Source: Prevotella sp.
GTDB lineage: Bacteria; Bacteroidota; Bacteroidia; Bacteroidales; Bacteroidaceae
DNA length: 64,000 bases
Direction: 5' to 3'
NCBI GenBank assembly: GCA_016287755.1
Contig: JAEEWT010000006.1
Coordinates: 1-64,000 of the forward strand
The stretch's first letter is position 1, and the number at the start of each line of letters is the position of its first letter. Shown here piece by piece: positions 45,560-52,758 of this stretch. The notes under the pieces are model-generated. The model was not told the DNA's origin. It did no database searches and saw nothing but the letters and a program-made list of their open reading frames with translations. The position numbers and the translations under genes were made by a program.

Positions 45560-47155
45560 TTAGAATTGGAAGTAGATGAACTGGGCGCCGTTCAGCTCAC
45601 CCGTGTAGAAGATGTACACGATGAGGAGGGCGATGGAGACCGCCTGCACATACAGGTTCTTCGAGTGGATCAGATGGATGTTCCACCCCTCCTCGTCCTT
45701 CAGTTCCTTGAACAACATAATACCTATCGGCAGGACTGCCGTGAGTGCCCATGAGAAGAACAATCCACCCGGTGCCGTGAACCGACCTAACATCCCCAAG
45801 AACTGCTGGAACGTATCACACCTGAACACCATCCATCCAATGGTCACCAGGACGAATACAAACAAAACCGAAACATACTTTGAACTTTGATCTTTGCGCT
45901 CGGCTCTGCCGCTTTGCTCTGCAAAGAACTTTGATCTTTGAACGCGGCTCTGCCGCTCTTGAACGGCCGACAGGCCACTTGAACGCGCGCCAGCGCTCTT
46001 GAACGCGGCGTTAGCCGCCTTATAAAGACACACCAGCGCCCCATGATACGCGCCCCAGATAATGAACGTCCAGTTGGCCCCATGCCACAGTCCGCTCACC
46101 ATGAACACCACCATGGTGTTCCAGTACATCCTCGCTTTCGAGCACCTACTACCTCCCAATGGGAAATAGATATAGTCACGGAACCAGTTCATCAGCGACA
46201 TGTGCCACCTGCGCCAGAAATCCCCCACGTTCGTAACGAAGTACGGACGGAGGAAGTTCTCCGTCACCTTGATACCCATCACCTGCGACACACCAATAGC
46301 CATCTCTGAGTAACCACAGAAGTCGGTATAGATCTGGAACGTATATAGCACCGAGGCTAAGATGATGGTAATACCACTATGATGATAATAGTTATTGAAC
46401 ACCGAATCGGTATAAGGAGAGATCTTATCTGCGATGCACATCTTCAGGAACATACCCCACAGCACCCGTTTCAATCCTTCCAGTACCATCTCGTTCTGCC
46501 ACCAACGTGGTTTCTCCAACTGCGGGATGAACATCTTCGGCGAGTCAATCGGTCCCGACATGATGGTTGGGAAGAACGCGATATAGGCAGCAAAAGTCAC
46601 GAAGTCCCTGCACGGCTCCATATTCCCTTTATATACCTCCACGATATACGCTATCAACTTAAAGGTGAAGAAGCTGATGCCAATTGGCACTATGATGTTG
46701 AACGTACTCCAGTTGGTATGCAGTCCCATCAGTCCGAACAATGCCGCAAACTGCTCCATAAAGAAATTCATGTACTTAAAGTACAGCAGCAGACCAGCCC
46801 CCAGCACAACACCAACCACCATCAAAAACTTTGATCTTTGAACTTTGAACTTTGAACTTTGAACGGCCGTCAGGCCTTTTGAACGCGCGTCAGCGCTTTT
46901 GAACGGCAGCTCGCTGCCTTTGAACGCGGCATCAGCCGCTCTTGAACGCGACGAAGTCGCTACGCCCAGCGCATAGAAGACTACCGTAGCTCCCACCAGC
47001 AGCGGCACCATCCTCCAATCCGCATACCCATAAAAAAAGTACGAGGCAGCAAGAACCCACAAGTTCTGCCATCTCGAACTCTTCCTAAGTATGCTGAAAT
47101 AGGGTATCAGTACTATGAGGAAGAACGCCCCAAAAACAATTGAATTAACTAACAT
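45560..47155 (-). CDS. MBOAT O-acyltransferase (AlgI/DltB-like) with two repeat insertions
   Basis: 531-aa membrane acyltransferase with about ten helices. FNIIVPIGISFFTFKLIAYIVEVYKG, FFPTIMSGPID, the catalytic-His motif SGLWHGANWTFIIWGAYHG and FWRRWHMSLMNWFRDYIYFPLGG are the MBOAT signature. It passes acyl groups across the membrane for glycan O-acetylation. Two segments are encoded by TTTGAAC-hairpin arrays: residues about 65-109 (SRSRAADAAFKGSELPFKSA...) and about 378-424 (KAANAAFKSAGARSSGL...). Both sit in hydrophilic loops and keep the frame, so the protein is probably still made. Confidence 0.9.
   Translation of the reverse strand: MLVNSIVFGAFFLIVLIPYFSILRKSSRWQNLWVLAASYFFYGYADWRMVPLLVGATVVFYALGVATSSRSRAADAAFKGSELPFKSADARSKGLTAVQSSKFKVQRSKFLMVVGVVLGAGLLLYFKYMNFFMEQFAALFGLMGLHTNWSTFNIIVPIGISFFTFKLIAYIVEVYKGNMEPCRDFVTFAAYIAFFPTIMSGPIDSPKMFIPQLEKPRWWQNEMVLEGLKRVLWGMFLKMCIADKISPYTDSVFNNYYHHSGITIILASVLYTFQIYTDFCGYSEMAIGVSQVMGIKVTENFLRPYFVTNVGDFWRRWHMSLMNWFRDYIYFPLGGSRCSKARMYWNTMVVFMVSGLWHGANWTFIIWGAYHGALVCLYKAANAAFKSAGARSSGLSAVQERQSRVQRSKFFAEQSGRAERKDQSSKYVSVLFVFVLVTIGWMVFRCDTFQQFLGMLGRFTAPGGLFFSWALTAVLPIGIMLFKELKDEEGWNIHLIHSKNLYVQAVSIALLIVYIFYTGELNGAQFIYFQF
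45884..46022. repeat. hairpin array inside the MBOAT gene (A)
   Basis: One 44-bp two-hairpin unit, then TTGAAC heptamers with hairpins GCGGC-TCT-GCCGC, GGCC-GACA-GGCC, GCGC-GCCA-GCGC and GCGGC-GTTA-GCCGC, on the plus strand. Confidence 0.92.
46828..46962. repeat. hairpin array inside the MBOAT gene (B)
   Basis: A run of pure heptamers (CTTTGAA x4) followed by five units TTGAAC plus GGCC-GTCA-GGCC, GCGC-GTCA-GCGC, GGCAGC-TC-GCTGCC, GCGGC-ATCA-GCCGC and GCGAC-GAA-GTCGC. Units are 20-22 nt long. Confidence 0.95.
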
Positions 47156-47159
47156 CTTT

Positions 47160-48245
47160 TTAGTCAGATTTCAAAGACTCTATCAGCGTTTCCCATTCCT
47201 GAATGATTCGTGGTACGGAGAAATCTTTGGAGCGTTCAATGGAATTTCTTTGTACTGATTCACGATACTCTTTGTCCGTAATCATCTTATCAAGACCTTC
47301 TGCCAACGCCTTGTCATCCTCTGGCTGACACAAGATACCACATTTCTCTGAGTTGATGATCTCTTTTGTTCTTCCTTTATAATCGGTAGCCACGCAAGCG
47401 CAACCCTGTGACATCGCTTCAAGTACCACCATGGGCATTCCTTCGCTGCGACTAGAAAGGAAAAAGATAGATGCTTTTCTATATAAATCCAACATATTCT
47501 TACAATGCCCCAAGAACTCTACACGATCTTCAATCCCATTTTCTTTCATCAGTTGGATAATGTACTGCTTGGAACTCTCAGCTCCAGTACCAGCAATACA
47601 TATCTTCCAATCAGGATACTTATCAGCAATACGGGCCCATGAATAAACCAACGTATCCCATCCTTTCACTCGCCAATCGGTCAGTCTGCCCGCAGAAAGG
47701 ATTATTTCCTCTTTCTTTAATACTCCCTCATACGATTCATAGGTCAATGGATTATGCATCACCACCACATTCTTCAGCTTATTTCCTATGAATTGCTTAT
47801 CCGGCTCTGTTAATACAGTAACGCAGGTGTATATCCTATTTAGATACTTTCGTGAAAAAGATAAGAACCACGGACGCGATAATGAATCAATCCATTCGAA
47901 AGCGCTATGCTCTGTCATAACAACAGGAATAGAAAAACCTATACTCGCTATTTTTGATACTAATGAGCACAGTTGCATGTTCCCAATCACCACATCCGGC
48001 TTATATTTCTTGATGTTCTTGCGCAGCATGGAGACCGCCCCACCCCACTTTATCAGTTTGTTTGTAGATTGGGGACATAGGGGCAGCACATGCACTTGCT
48101 CATCTACGGGATAGGATGCGGGCTGATTGACATCGGCAATCAGGTACACCTCATGGCCCCGCTGGGCGAAGCCGTTGGCGAGGTTCACATGCACGCGCTC
48201 GGCGCCACCGCCGCCCAAGGAATTACATACCAAAAATATCTTCAT
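47160..48245 (-). CDS. glycosyltransferase family 4
   Basis: 361-aa GT-B glycosyltransferase. MKIFLVCNSLGGGGAERVHVNLANGFAQRGHEVYLI is the classic GT4 start. ILSAGRLTDWRVKGWDTLV and the donor motif SSRSEGMPMVVLEAMSQGCACVATDYKG with the E-x7-E pattern are present. ATG 48245 is used; the frame continues upstream only through repeat array. It adds a sugar to the lipid-linked repeat unit. Array 2L abuts the start codon, leaving no ordinary leader. Confidence 0.92.
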   Translation of the reverse strand: MKIFLVCNSLGGGGAERVHVNLANGFAQRGHEVYLIADVNQPASYPVDEQVHVLPLCPQSTNKLIKWGGAVSMLRKNIKKYKPDVVIGNMQLCSLVSKIASIGFSIPVVMTEHSAFEWIDSLSRPWFLSFSRKYLNRIYTCVTVLTEPDKQFIGNKLKNVVVMHNPLTYESYEGVLKKEEIILSAGRLTDWRVKGWDTLVYSWARIADKYPDWKICIAGTGAESSKQYIIQLMKENGIEDRVEFLGHCKNMLDLYRKASIFFLSSRSEGMPMVVLEAMSQGCACVATDYKGRTKEIINSEKCGILCQPEDDKALAEGLDKMITDKEYRESVQRNSIERSKDFSVPRIIQEWETLIESLKSD

Positions 48246-48249
48246 CGTA

Positions 48250-48439
48250 AACTGTTTTTGCAGCAGAGCTGCGTTCAAAGGCGGCAATGCCGCGTTCAAG
48301 GTTCAAAAGCAGCAGAGCTGCGTTCAAAGGCGGCAAAGCCGCGTTCAAGGTTCAAGAGGCCTAAAGGCCGTTCAAAGGCGGCAAAGCCGCGTTCAAGGTT
48401 CAAAGGCAGCGGAGCTGCGTTCAAAAGCGCTAAAGCGCG
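48250..48439. repeat. TTTGAAC-hairpin array, 3' side of four-helix gene 2
   Basis: Eight hairpins on the minus strand, of types GCAGC-TCT-GCTGC, GCGGC-ATT-GCCGC, GCGGC-TTT-GCCGC, GGCC-TTTA-GGCC and GCGC-TTTA-GCGC, separated by TTGAAC or TTTTGAACCTTGAAC. The last three codons and TAG stop of the four-helix gene (HAL then stop) are in the GCGC hairpin. Confidence 0.95.
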
Positions 48440-48825
48440 TGATACTTCTTTCCTGTATAACCACTTTTGTTGATTGAAAGGATAAGAGAGTTGAGTAACT
48501 TACTTATTAAAAGACAATCTCCGTATAACCGCTTAGCAACATCACTATCGAGAAAACCAACATCAGATGCACGTACGATTTGGCTCCTTACCTCTCCACA
48601 TGATCCCTTTGCTATATACAAAAAGTTTACGAGCTCTTTGTTTCCATTCCGTTCATAGCCTTCTGCAATGTTGTCCATGATAGATCCAGCCGCGGCACGT
48701 ATCTGTTGTACAAACCTATAATCACTTTTGAATGGTTCCTGGTTTGTTATTGAGTATACACTCTTACACAACTCCCTTGCCTTCTGAAAAACCTCTAAAT
48801 CTTCAAACCTTCTTACCTTCTCCAT
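48430..48825 (-). CDS. four-helix-bundle protein 2 (S23/Avd-like)
   Basis: 131-aa copy, start MEKVRRFEDLEVFQKARELCKS at 48825. Same helix pattern as copy 1 (VQQIRAAAGSIMDNIAEGYERNGNKE). It is almost identical to copy 3 at 50.2 kb, differing at only a handful of residues (KSVYS/KNVYS, CLLISK/CLSISK, SLILS/SLIIS, GSIMD/GSVMD), and less similar to copy 1. The gene plus arrays occupies exactly the gap between two glycosyltransferase genes (48246-48976). Confidence 0.93.
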   Translation of the reverse strand: MEKVRRFEDLEVFQKARELCKSVYSITNQEPFKSDYRFVQQIRAAAGSIMDNIAEGYERNGNKELVNFLYIAKGSCGEVRSQIVRASDVGFLDSDVAKRLYGDCLLISKLLNSLILSINKSGYTGKKYHAL

Positions 48826-48976
48826 ATTTGAACGTGGCTTCAGCCTCTCTTGAACGTGCGGCAGCACTCTTAAACTTTGAACGGCCGGTAGGCCATTTGA
48901 ACACGACGTAGTCGCTTTTGAACGTGCGCAGCACTCTTGAACGCAGCTTGCTGCTCTTGAACGGCCGCCAGGCCTC
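48826..48976. repeat. TTTGAAC-hairpin array, 5' side of four-helix gene 2
   Basis: Seven plus-strand units: TTGAAC plus GTGGCTTCAGCCTC (imperfect), GTGC-GGCA-GCAC (or GTGCGGCAGCAC), GGCC-GGTA-GGCC, CGAC-GTA-GTCG, GTGC-GCA-GCAC-like, GCAGC-TT-GCTGC and GGCC-GCCA-GGCC. It starts one base after the gene's ATG and ends at the next gene's stop. Confidence 0.93.
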
Positions 48977-50110
48977 CTATTTCAATAATTGTAGGACTTT
49001 GTCCACATACCGATCCCACGTATAGTCCTTCACCGTTTCGTGCGCACAGGTGCAGATGTCGGTATAGTTATCAGCATCTAAGATTTGGCGGATACTGTCT
49101 GCAATACACTCTGCCGTGAACACCTCGTTATACCGTCCGAACCCGATGGATGTACCGAACTCCTGGACGAAATCATCGAAGGGAGAGACGATTACTGGGG
49201 TATAGAAATACATTGCCTCGATGATAGAGGAATAGGCAGCCCACTTTGGTGTGGGGTTTACGATCATCTTCGCCCCCTTCAGCAGACGGTAGAACTTCTT
49301 GCACTCCTCTTCCCTATCCTTCCGTAGGAACCCATGACAATGCACGTAATCCGGCACATTCGGCAGCTGCGCTTTCTGTATGCCGATGATATCCAATTCC
49401 AAGTCTGCATAAGCCTCTTTCTCACGCAACAGTCCTACCGCCTCCATCAGCTTGATGGCACTCTCCTTATAGCGGTCGGGCTTACCGATGAACAGGATAT
49501 GGCGCGACTGTCGTTTCTGCTCAAGGATTGCCTCCTGCTGGATCTCCTCTCCTGACAGGTCGTTGATCACGTTACCTCCCAGATAGCTGATATTCGCTGT
49601 GGGATAAAGCTGTCGCATCTCCTCTGTGCACAGCGGGAAGATGGAGATGACATGCTCCGCATGCTCTATAGCATTTTTCTGTTGCAAGCAGAACCGTTTC
49701 TGGAAACGTGCCACGGGTTTGCCACGGCGACGCAGACTGATGTCGTCCGTCCAGTCGCTCAGCAGCAGAGAGGGTATATCGTTATACTTGTTATAAAAGC
49801 CGTAGTTGATGAAGAAGCAGTAGTCGGCCTGTGACCAGGTATTCACCGCTTTCTTGATGCGACGGTTGCCCACCCACTGGTGCAGCCAGGTGTAGCCGTA
49901 GTAGCGAGGCTCGTCGTACCAGAGCATCAGCACCTTCAGCACCTTGCGGAAGAAGTTGTCGTAGAGATACTGCACGCGCTCGTTGGTCAGACTCACGGTG
50001 TGCACCGTGATCCCCTTCTTTCGCAGGGTATCGACGAAGCACTTCGGCACGTTAGACCATGTCTGCGCGCTCTCGGGGTCGCCGTTCGCAAAAAATATCA
50101 CTTCTTTCAT
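48977..50110 (-). CDS. glycosyltransferase, GT4-like
   Basis: 377-aa GT-B type enzyme. The start MKEVIFFANGDPESAQTWSNVP at 50110 is chosen; the upstream frame is repeat array. The second half has HILFIGKPDRYKESAIKLMEAV, HCHGFLRKDREEECKKFYRLL and NPTPKWAAYSSIIEAMYFYTPVIVSPFDDF, which correspond to the donor-binding region with E-x7-like pattern. Acceptor and donor are unknown. Confidence 0.82.
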   Translation of the reverse strand: MKEVIFFANGDPESAQTWSNVPKCFVDTLRKKGITVHTVSLTNERVQYLYDNFFRKVLKVLMLWYDEPRYYGYTWLHQWVGNRRIKKAVNTWSQADYCFFINYGFYNKYNDIPSLLLSDWTDDISLRRRGKPVARFQKRFCLQQKNAIEHAEHVISIFPLCTEEMRQLYPTANISYLGGNVINDLSGEEIQQEAILEQKRQSRHILFIGKPDRYKESAIKLMEAVGLLREKEAYADLELDIIGIQKAQLPNVPDYVHCHGFLRKDREEECKKFYRLLKGAKMIVNPTPKWAAYSSIIEAMYFYTPVIVSPFDDFVQEFGTSIGFGRYNEVFTAECIADSIRQILDADNYTDICTCAHETVKDYTWDRYVDKVLQLLK

Positions 50111-50116
50111 GAAATC

Positions 50117-50256
50117 TGTTTTTGCAGCAGAGCTGCGTTCAAAGGCGGCAAAGCCGCGTTCAAGGTTCTTCGCATAGCGAAGCGGCATAGCCGAGCGCAA
50201 GAGGCCTAAAGGCCGTTCAAAGGCAGCAAAGCTGCGTTCAAAAGCGCTAAAGCGCG
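50117..50256. repeat. TTTGAAC-hairpin array, 3' side of four-helix gene 3
   Basis: Shares its outer end with array 2L (TTTTTGCAGCAGAGCTGC) and its inner end (GCGC-TTTA-GCGC with the gene's stop). In the middle a variant two-hairpin unit replaces TTTGC-AGA-GCAAA by TTCGC-TAT-GCGAA (50167-50179) and is followed by CGGC-ATA-GCCG. Confidence 0.93.
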
Positions 50257-50642
50257 TGATACTTCTTTCCTGTATAACCACTTTTGTTGATTGAAATGAT
50301 GAGAGAGTTTAACAACTTGCTTATTGAAAGACAATCTCCATATAACCGCTTGGCAACATCACTATCGAGGAAACCAACATCAGATGCACGTACGATTTGG
50401 CTCCGTACCTCACCACATGATCCCTTTGCTATATACAAAAAGTTTACGAGCTCCTTGTTACCATTCCGTTCGTAACCCTCGGCTATATTATCCATTACAG
50501 ATCCAGCTGCGGCACGTATCTGTTGTACAAACCTATAATCACTTTTGAATGGTTCCTGATTCGTTATAGAATATACATTCTTACATAACTCCCTTGCCTT
50601 CTGGAAAACCTCTAAATCCTCAAACCTTCTTACCTTCTCCAT
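50247..50642 (-). CDS. four-helix-bundle protein 3 (S23/Avd-like)
   Basis: 131-aa copy starting MEKVRRFEDLEVFQKARELCKN at 50642; ends KSGYTGKKYHAL like copy 2. The near identity to copy 2, including C-terminal residues encoded by array sequence, means gene and arrays moved or duplicated as one unit. It fills the gap between two glycosyltransferase genes (50111-50794). Confidence 0.93.
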   Translation of the reverse strand: MEKVRRFEDLEVFQKARELCKNVYSITNQEPFKSDYRFVQQIRAAAGSVMDNIAEGYERNGNKELVNFLYIAKGSCGEVRSQIVRASDVGFLDSDVAKRLYGDCLSISKLLNSLIISINKSGYTGKKYHAL

Positions 50643-50796
50643 ATTTGAACGGCAGTTTACTGCCTCTTGAACGCACGTTAGTGCTCTTGAACTTTGAACG
50701 GCCGCCAGGCCTCTTGAACGTGCGTCAGCACTCTTGAACGCAGCTTTGCTGCTTTTGAACGGCCGCCAGGCCCTTGGAACGCGGCACCAGCCGCTC
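50643..50796. repeat. TTTGAAC-hairpin array, 5' side of four-helix gene 3
   Basis: Seven plus-strand units with stems GGCAGTTTACTGCC, GCAC-GTTA-GTGC, GGCC-GCCA-GGCC (twice), GTGC-GTCA-GCAC, GCAGC-TTT-GCTGC and GCGGC-ACCA-GCCGC. The last unit reaches the stop codon of the next gene. Confidence 0.94.
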
Positions 50797-51760
50797 ACTT
50801 CTCCAGTACCCGCTTGCGCATCCCACTCTCATAGATCCTCTTCACCATACTCGGTGGTAGGTTTCTAAAGATGTAGCGGGCGATGGGATAACGATAGGCA
50901 AGGGTGAACAGACCGTGCATCCGATAGATGCCGTTCATGTATATCTTGAACTCATTCCACGCCTTTACCCTACTCCGCCTGCGGAACACATCCCCTTGCT
51001 GACGGAAATACAGACAGACATCTGGTAGGTTTGCTATCTTGTACCCTGCCAGGATGGCATCATACCACAGCTTGATGTCCTGACTCATCCGGTACCGCTC
51101 ATCATACTTCAGTCCTTCGTCAAACATCCGTTTCCGCATCATCACGGCAGGATGTGCCAACGGACACGCCTTCACGATATACTTACAAGCCTCCTCATGC
51201 GTCTGCGGATAATGCCGTACGTTCAGACACTCATGCTCATCGTCGAACTCCTGCATGGAGCCGCCCACGATATCAATCTCGGGATGCTCCTCCAGGAACC
51301 GCTCCTGCAGTTCAAACCGATTAGGTGCCGCTATATCATCACTATCCATGCGAGCCACCAGATCGCTGGTCACATGTTGCAGTCCTGCGTTCAATGCCTT
51401 CGTCAGTCCCCCATTCACCTGCAGCTTCACCACCGTCAATACCTTTGATCTTTGAACTTTGCGCTCGGCTCTGCCGCTTTGCTCTGCAAAGAACTTTGAA
51501 CTTTGAACCTCGAATTGTGCGCTCGGCTCTGCCTCTTTGCCCTGCAAAGAACTTTGATCGCAGCTCTGCTGCTCTTGAACCTTGAACGCTGCTTGCAGCC
51601 TTTGAACGACCTCTTCCAGCTCCGCTGGAAGAGGTCCGTCTTCGATGAGCACAATCTGATCGGGCTTCCGCGTCTGGTCATCCCATACGCTCTGCAGGGC
51701 ACGCTCCAGCAGCGGTCCCTTCTCAGATTTATATACTGACATTAATACTGATATCGACAT
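50795..51760 (-). CDS. glycosyltransferase family 2 with repeat insertion
   Basis: 321-aa GT-A enzyme. MSISVLMSVYKSEKGPLLERAL is the nucleotide-binding start, VNGGLTKALNAGLQHVTSDLVARMDSDDIAAPNRFE carries the DxD-like motif, and CPLAHPAVMMRKR follows. Residues about 53-104 come from a repeat block (QAAFKVQEQQSCDQSSLQG ... KFFAEQSGRAERK) between the first and second beta strands, where GT2 enzymes have a short loop. Frame is kept. Confidence 0.9.
   Translation of the reverse strand: MSISVLMSVYKSEKGPLLERALQSVWDDQTRKPDQIVLIEDGPLPAELEEVVQRLQAAFKVQEQQSCDQSSLQGKEAEPSAQFEVQSSKFFAEQSGRAERKVQRSKVLTVVKLQVNGGLTKALNAGLQHVTSDLVARMDSDDIAAPNRFELQERFLEEHPEIDIVGGSMQEFDDEHECLNVRHYPQTHEEACKYIVKACPLAHPAVMMRKRMFDEGLKYDERYRMSQDIKLWYDAILAGYKIANLPDVCLYFRQQGDVFRRRSRVKAWNEFKIYMNGIYRMHGLFTLAYRYPIARYIFRNLPPSMVKRIYESGMRKRVLEK
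51447..51605. repeat. 44-bp units and hairpins inside the GT2 gene
   Basis: Two 44-bp two-hairpin units (near 51455-51500 and 51515-51555, the second diverged), then GCAGC-TCT-GCTGC and GCTGC-TT-GCAGC hairpins joined by TTGAAC. Just behind lies a longer palindrome GACCTCTTCCAGC / GCTGGAAGAGGTC (51608-51636). Confidence 0.88.
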
Positions 51761-51798
51761 GTCTTCCTTCTATGATTATCTATTCTAAAGATGGGAAA

Positions 51799-52743
51799 TC
51801 AAAGTTTATAGGTGGCAGATTTTGGATACCTGCTGGGGAAAGAACGATCCATAGGGATCCAACTACCCACCATCAAATCCTTCTCTCTTGGTTCAAACTC
51901 ATTGTAACCAGATCCATGGAAGAAGGTGATCTCACCGAAATACACCTGACCACCCACATAATACAGATCCACACGACAATGCGGGAAGGGCTTGGCAAGG
52001 CGTCGGCAACACTCCAACATACAATCCCATTTTTCTGGCTTCTTGATATCCTCCACACGATAGGTATCTCGTGTTTCTTTCATATCACTGACCAAGTTGA
52101 AATCCATGTCATAGATATTACGATAATACTCCTCTGCATGGGTTCCATCAGCATTGGCCACACCAATATCCATGAACAGCAAGCGAGGTTCTCCTTCGAA
52201 ACACAAGAACTTATAATCAATTAAACCGATATCATCATCTGCTTTCAGCACCTTCTCAGCGATGATACAAGGCTTGATATACTTATAGTTATACTCTCTT
52301 CCGTGCCAATAGAAATTATCTTTCAGTAAAGCAGAGAACTCCGGACGGATTTTCTCTTTGTCAAATGTATCCTTCTTACAATACAGGTTTCCACCCGATG
52401 TGTTATTCACCTTGAGGAAGAACTCCTCAGACGGAATCTTATCCACATCAATCTCATCAACCGACTCATAATGCCCATAGCAATCATTCAGGATCTCTTC
52501 GAGACCACATTTCTTAACATACTCCCTTACTGCAATTTTATCGCTGCACTGTGTCATCAACGGATTGAAGTAATGGAACTTCAACCACCAAATACGTTCA
52601 TCAAATGTTTGGGGATTCTTAAGGTTTAAGAACTTCTTACACTTCATATAATAAGTAACCTGCGCATACAAGTTCTTCGGGATGAGCATTCTCATCCGGT
52701 ATGATAGGTTTTTCAACTGGTAATACATTACTCCTTTTCCCAT
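51799..52743 (-). CDS. TupA-like ATP-grasp protein
   Basis: 314-aa protein of the TupA-like ATP-grasp family seen in polysaccharide clusters. NPQTFDERIWWLKFHYFNPLMTQCSDKIAVREYV is the typical start. FFLKVNNTSGGN, IIAEKVL and HCRVDLYYVGGQVYFGEITFF give the ATP-grasp Lys, hinge and metal-binding Asp/Glu. It probably ligates an amino acid or similar group to a sugar; partner unknown. Confidence 0.85.
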   Translation of the reverse strand: MGKGVMYYQLKNLSYRMRMLIPKNLYAQVTYYMKCKKFLNLKNPQTFDERIWWLKFHYFNPLMTQCSDKIAVREYVKKCGLEEILNDCYGHYESVDEIDVDKIPSEEFFLKVNNTSGGNLYCKKDTFDKEKIRPEFSALLKDNFYWHGREYNYKYIKPCIIAEKVLKADDDIGLIDYKFLCFEGEPRLLFMDIGVANADGTHAEEYYRNIYDMDFNLVSDMKETRDTYRVEDIKKPEKWDCMLECCRRLAKPFPHCRVDLYYVGGQVYFGEITFFHGSGYNEFEPREKDLMVGSWIPMDRSFPSRYPKSATYKL

Positions 52744-52758
52744 ATTATTCTTTCAAAA

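Noticed and set aside
45431..50796. CRISPR arrays
   Set aside because: The repeats are short, the intervening pieces are self-complementary hairpins that recur, not unique spacers, and no cas gene is present.
44984..50796. Diversity-generating retroelement because of the Avd-like proteins
   Set aside because: No reverse transcriptase, no template/variable repeat pair with adenine-specific differences and no C-type lectin target gene are visible.
44984..50796. 23S rRNA intervening sequences
   Set aside because: The four-helix genes belong to the family found there, but no rRNA sequence lies on either side; the neighbours are polysaccharide genes.
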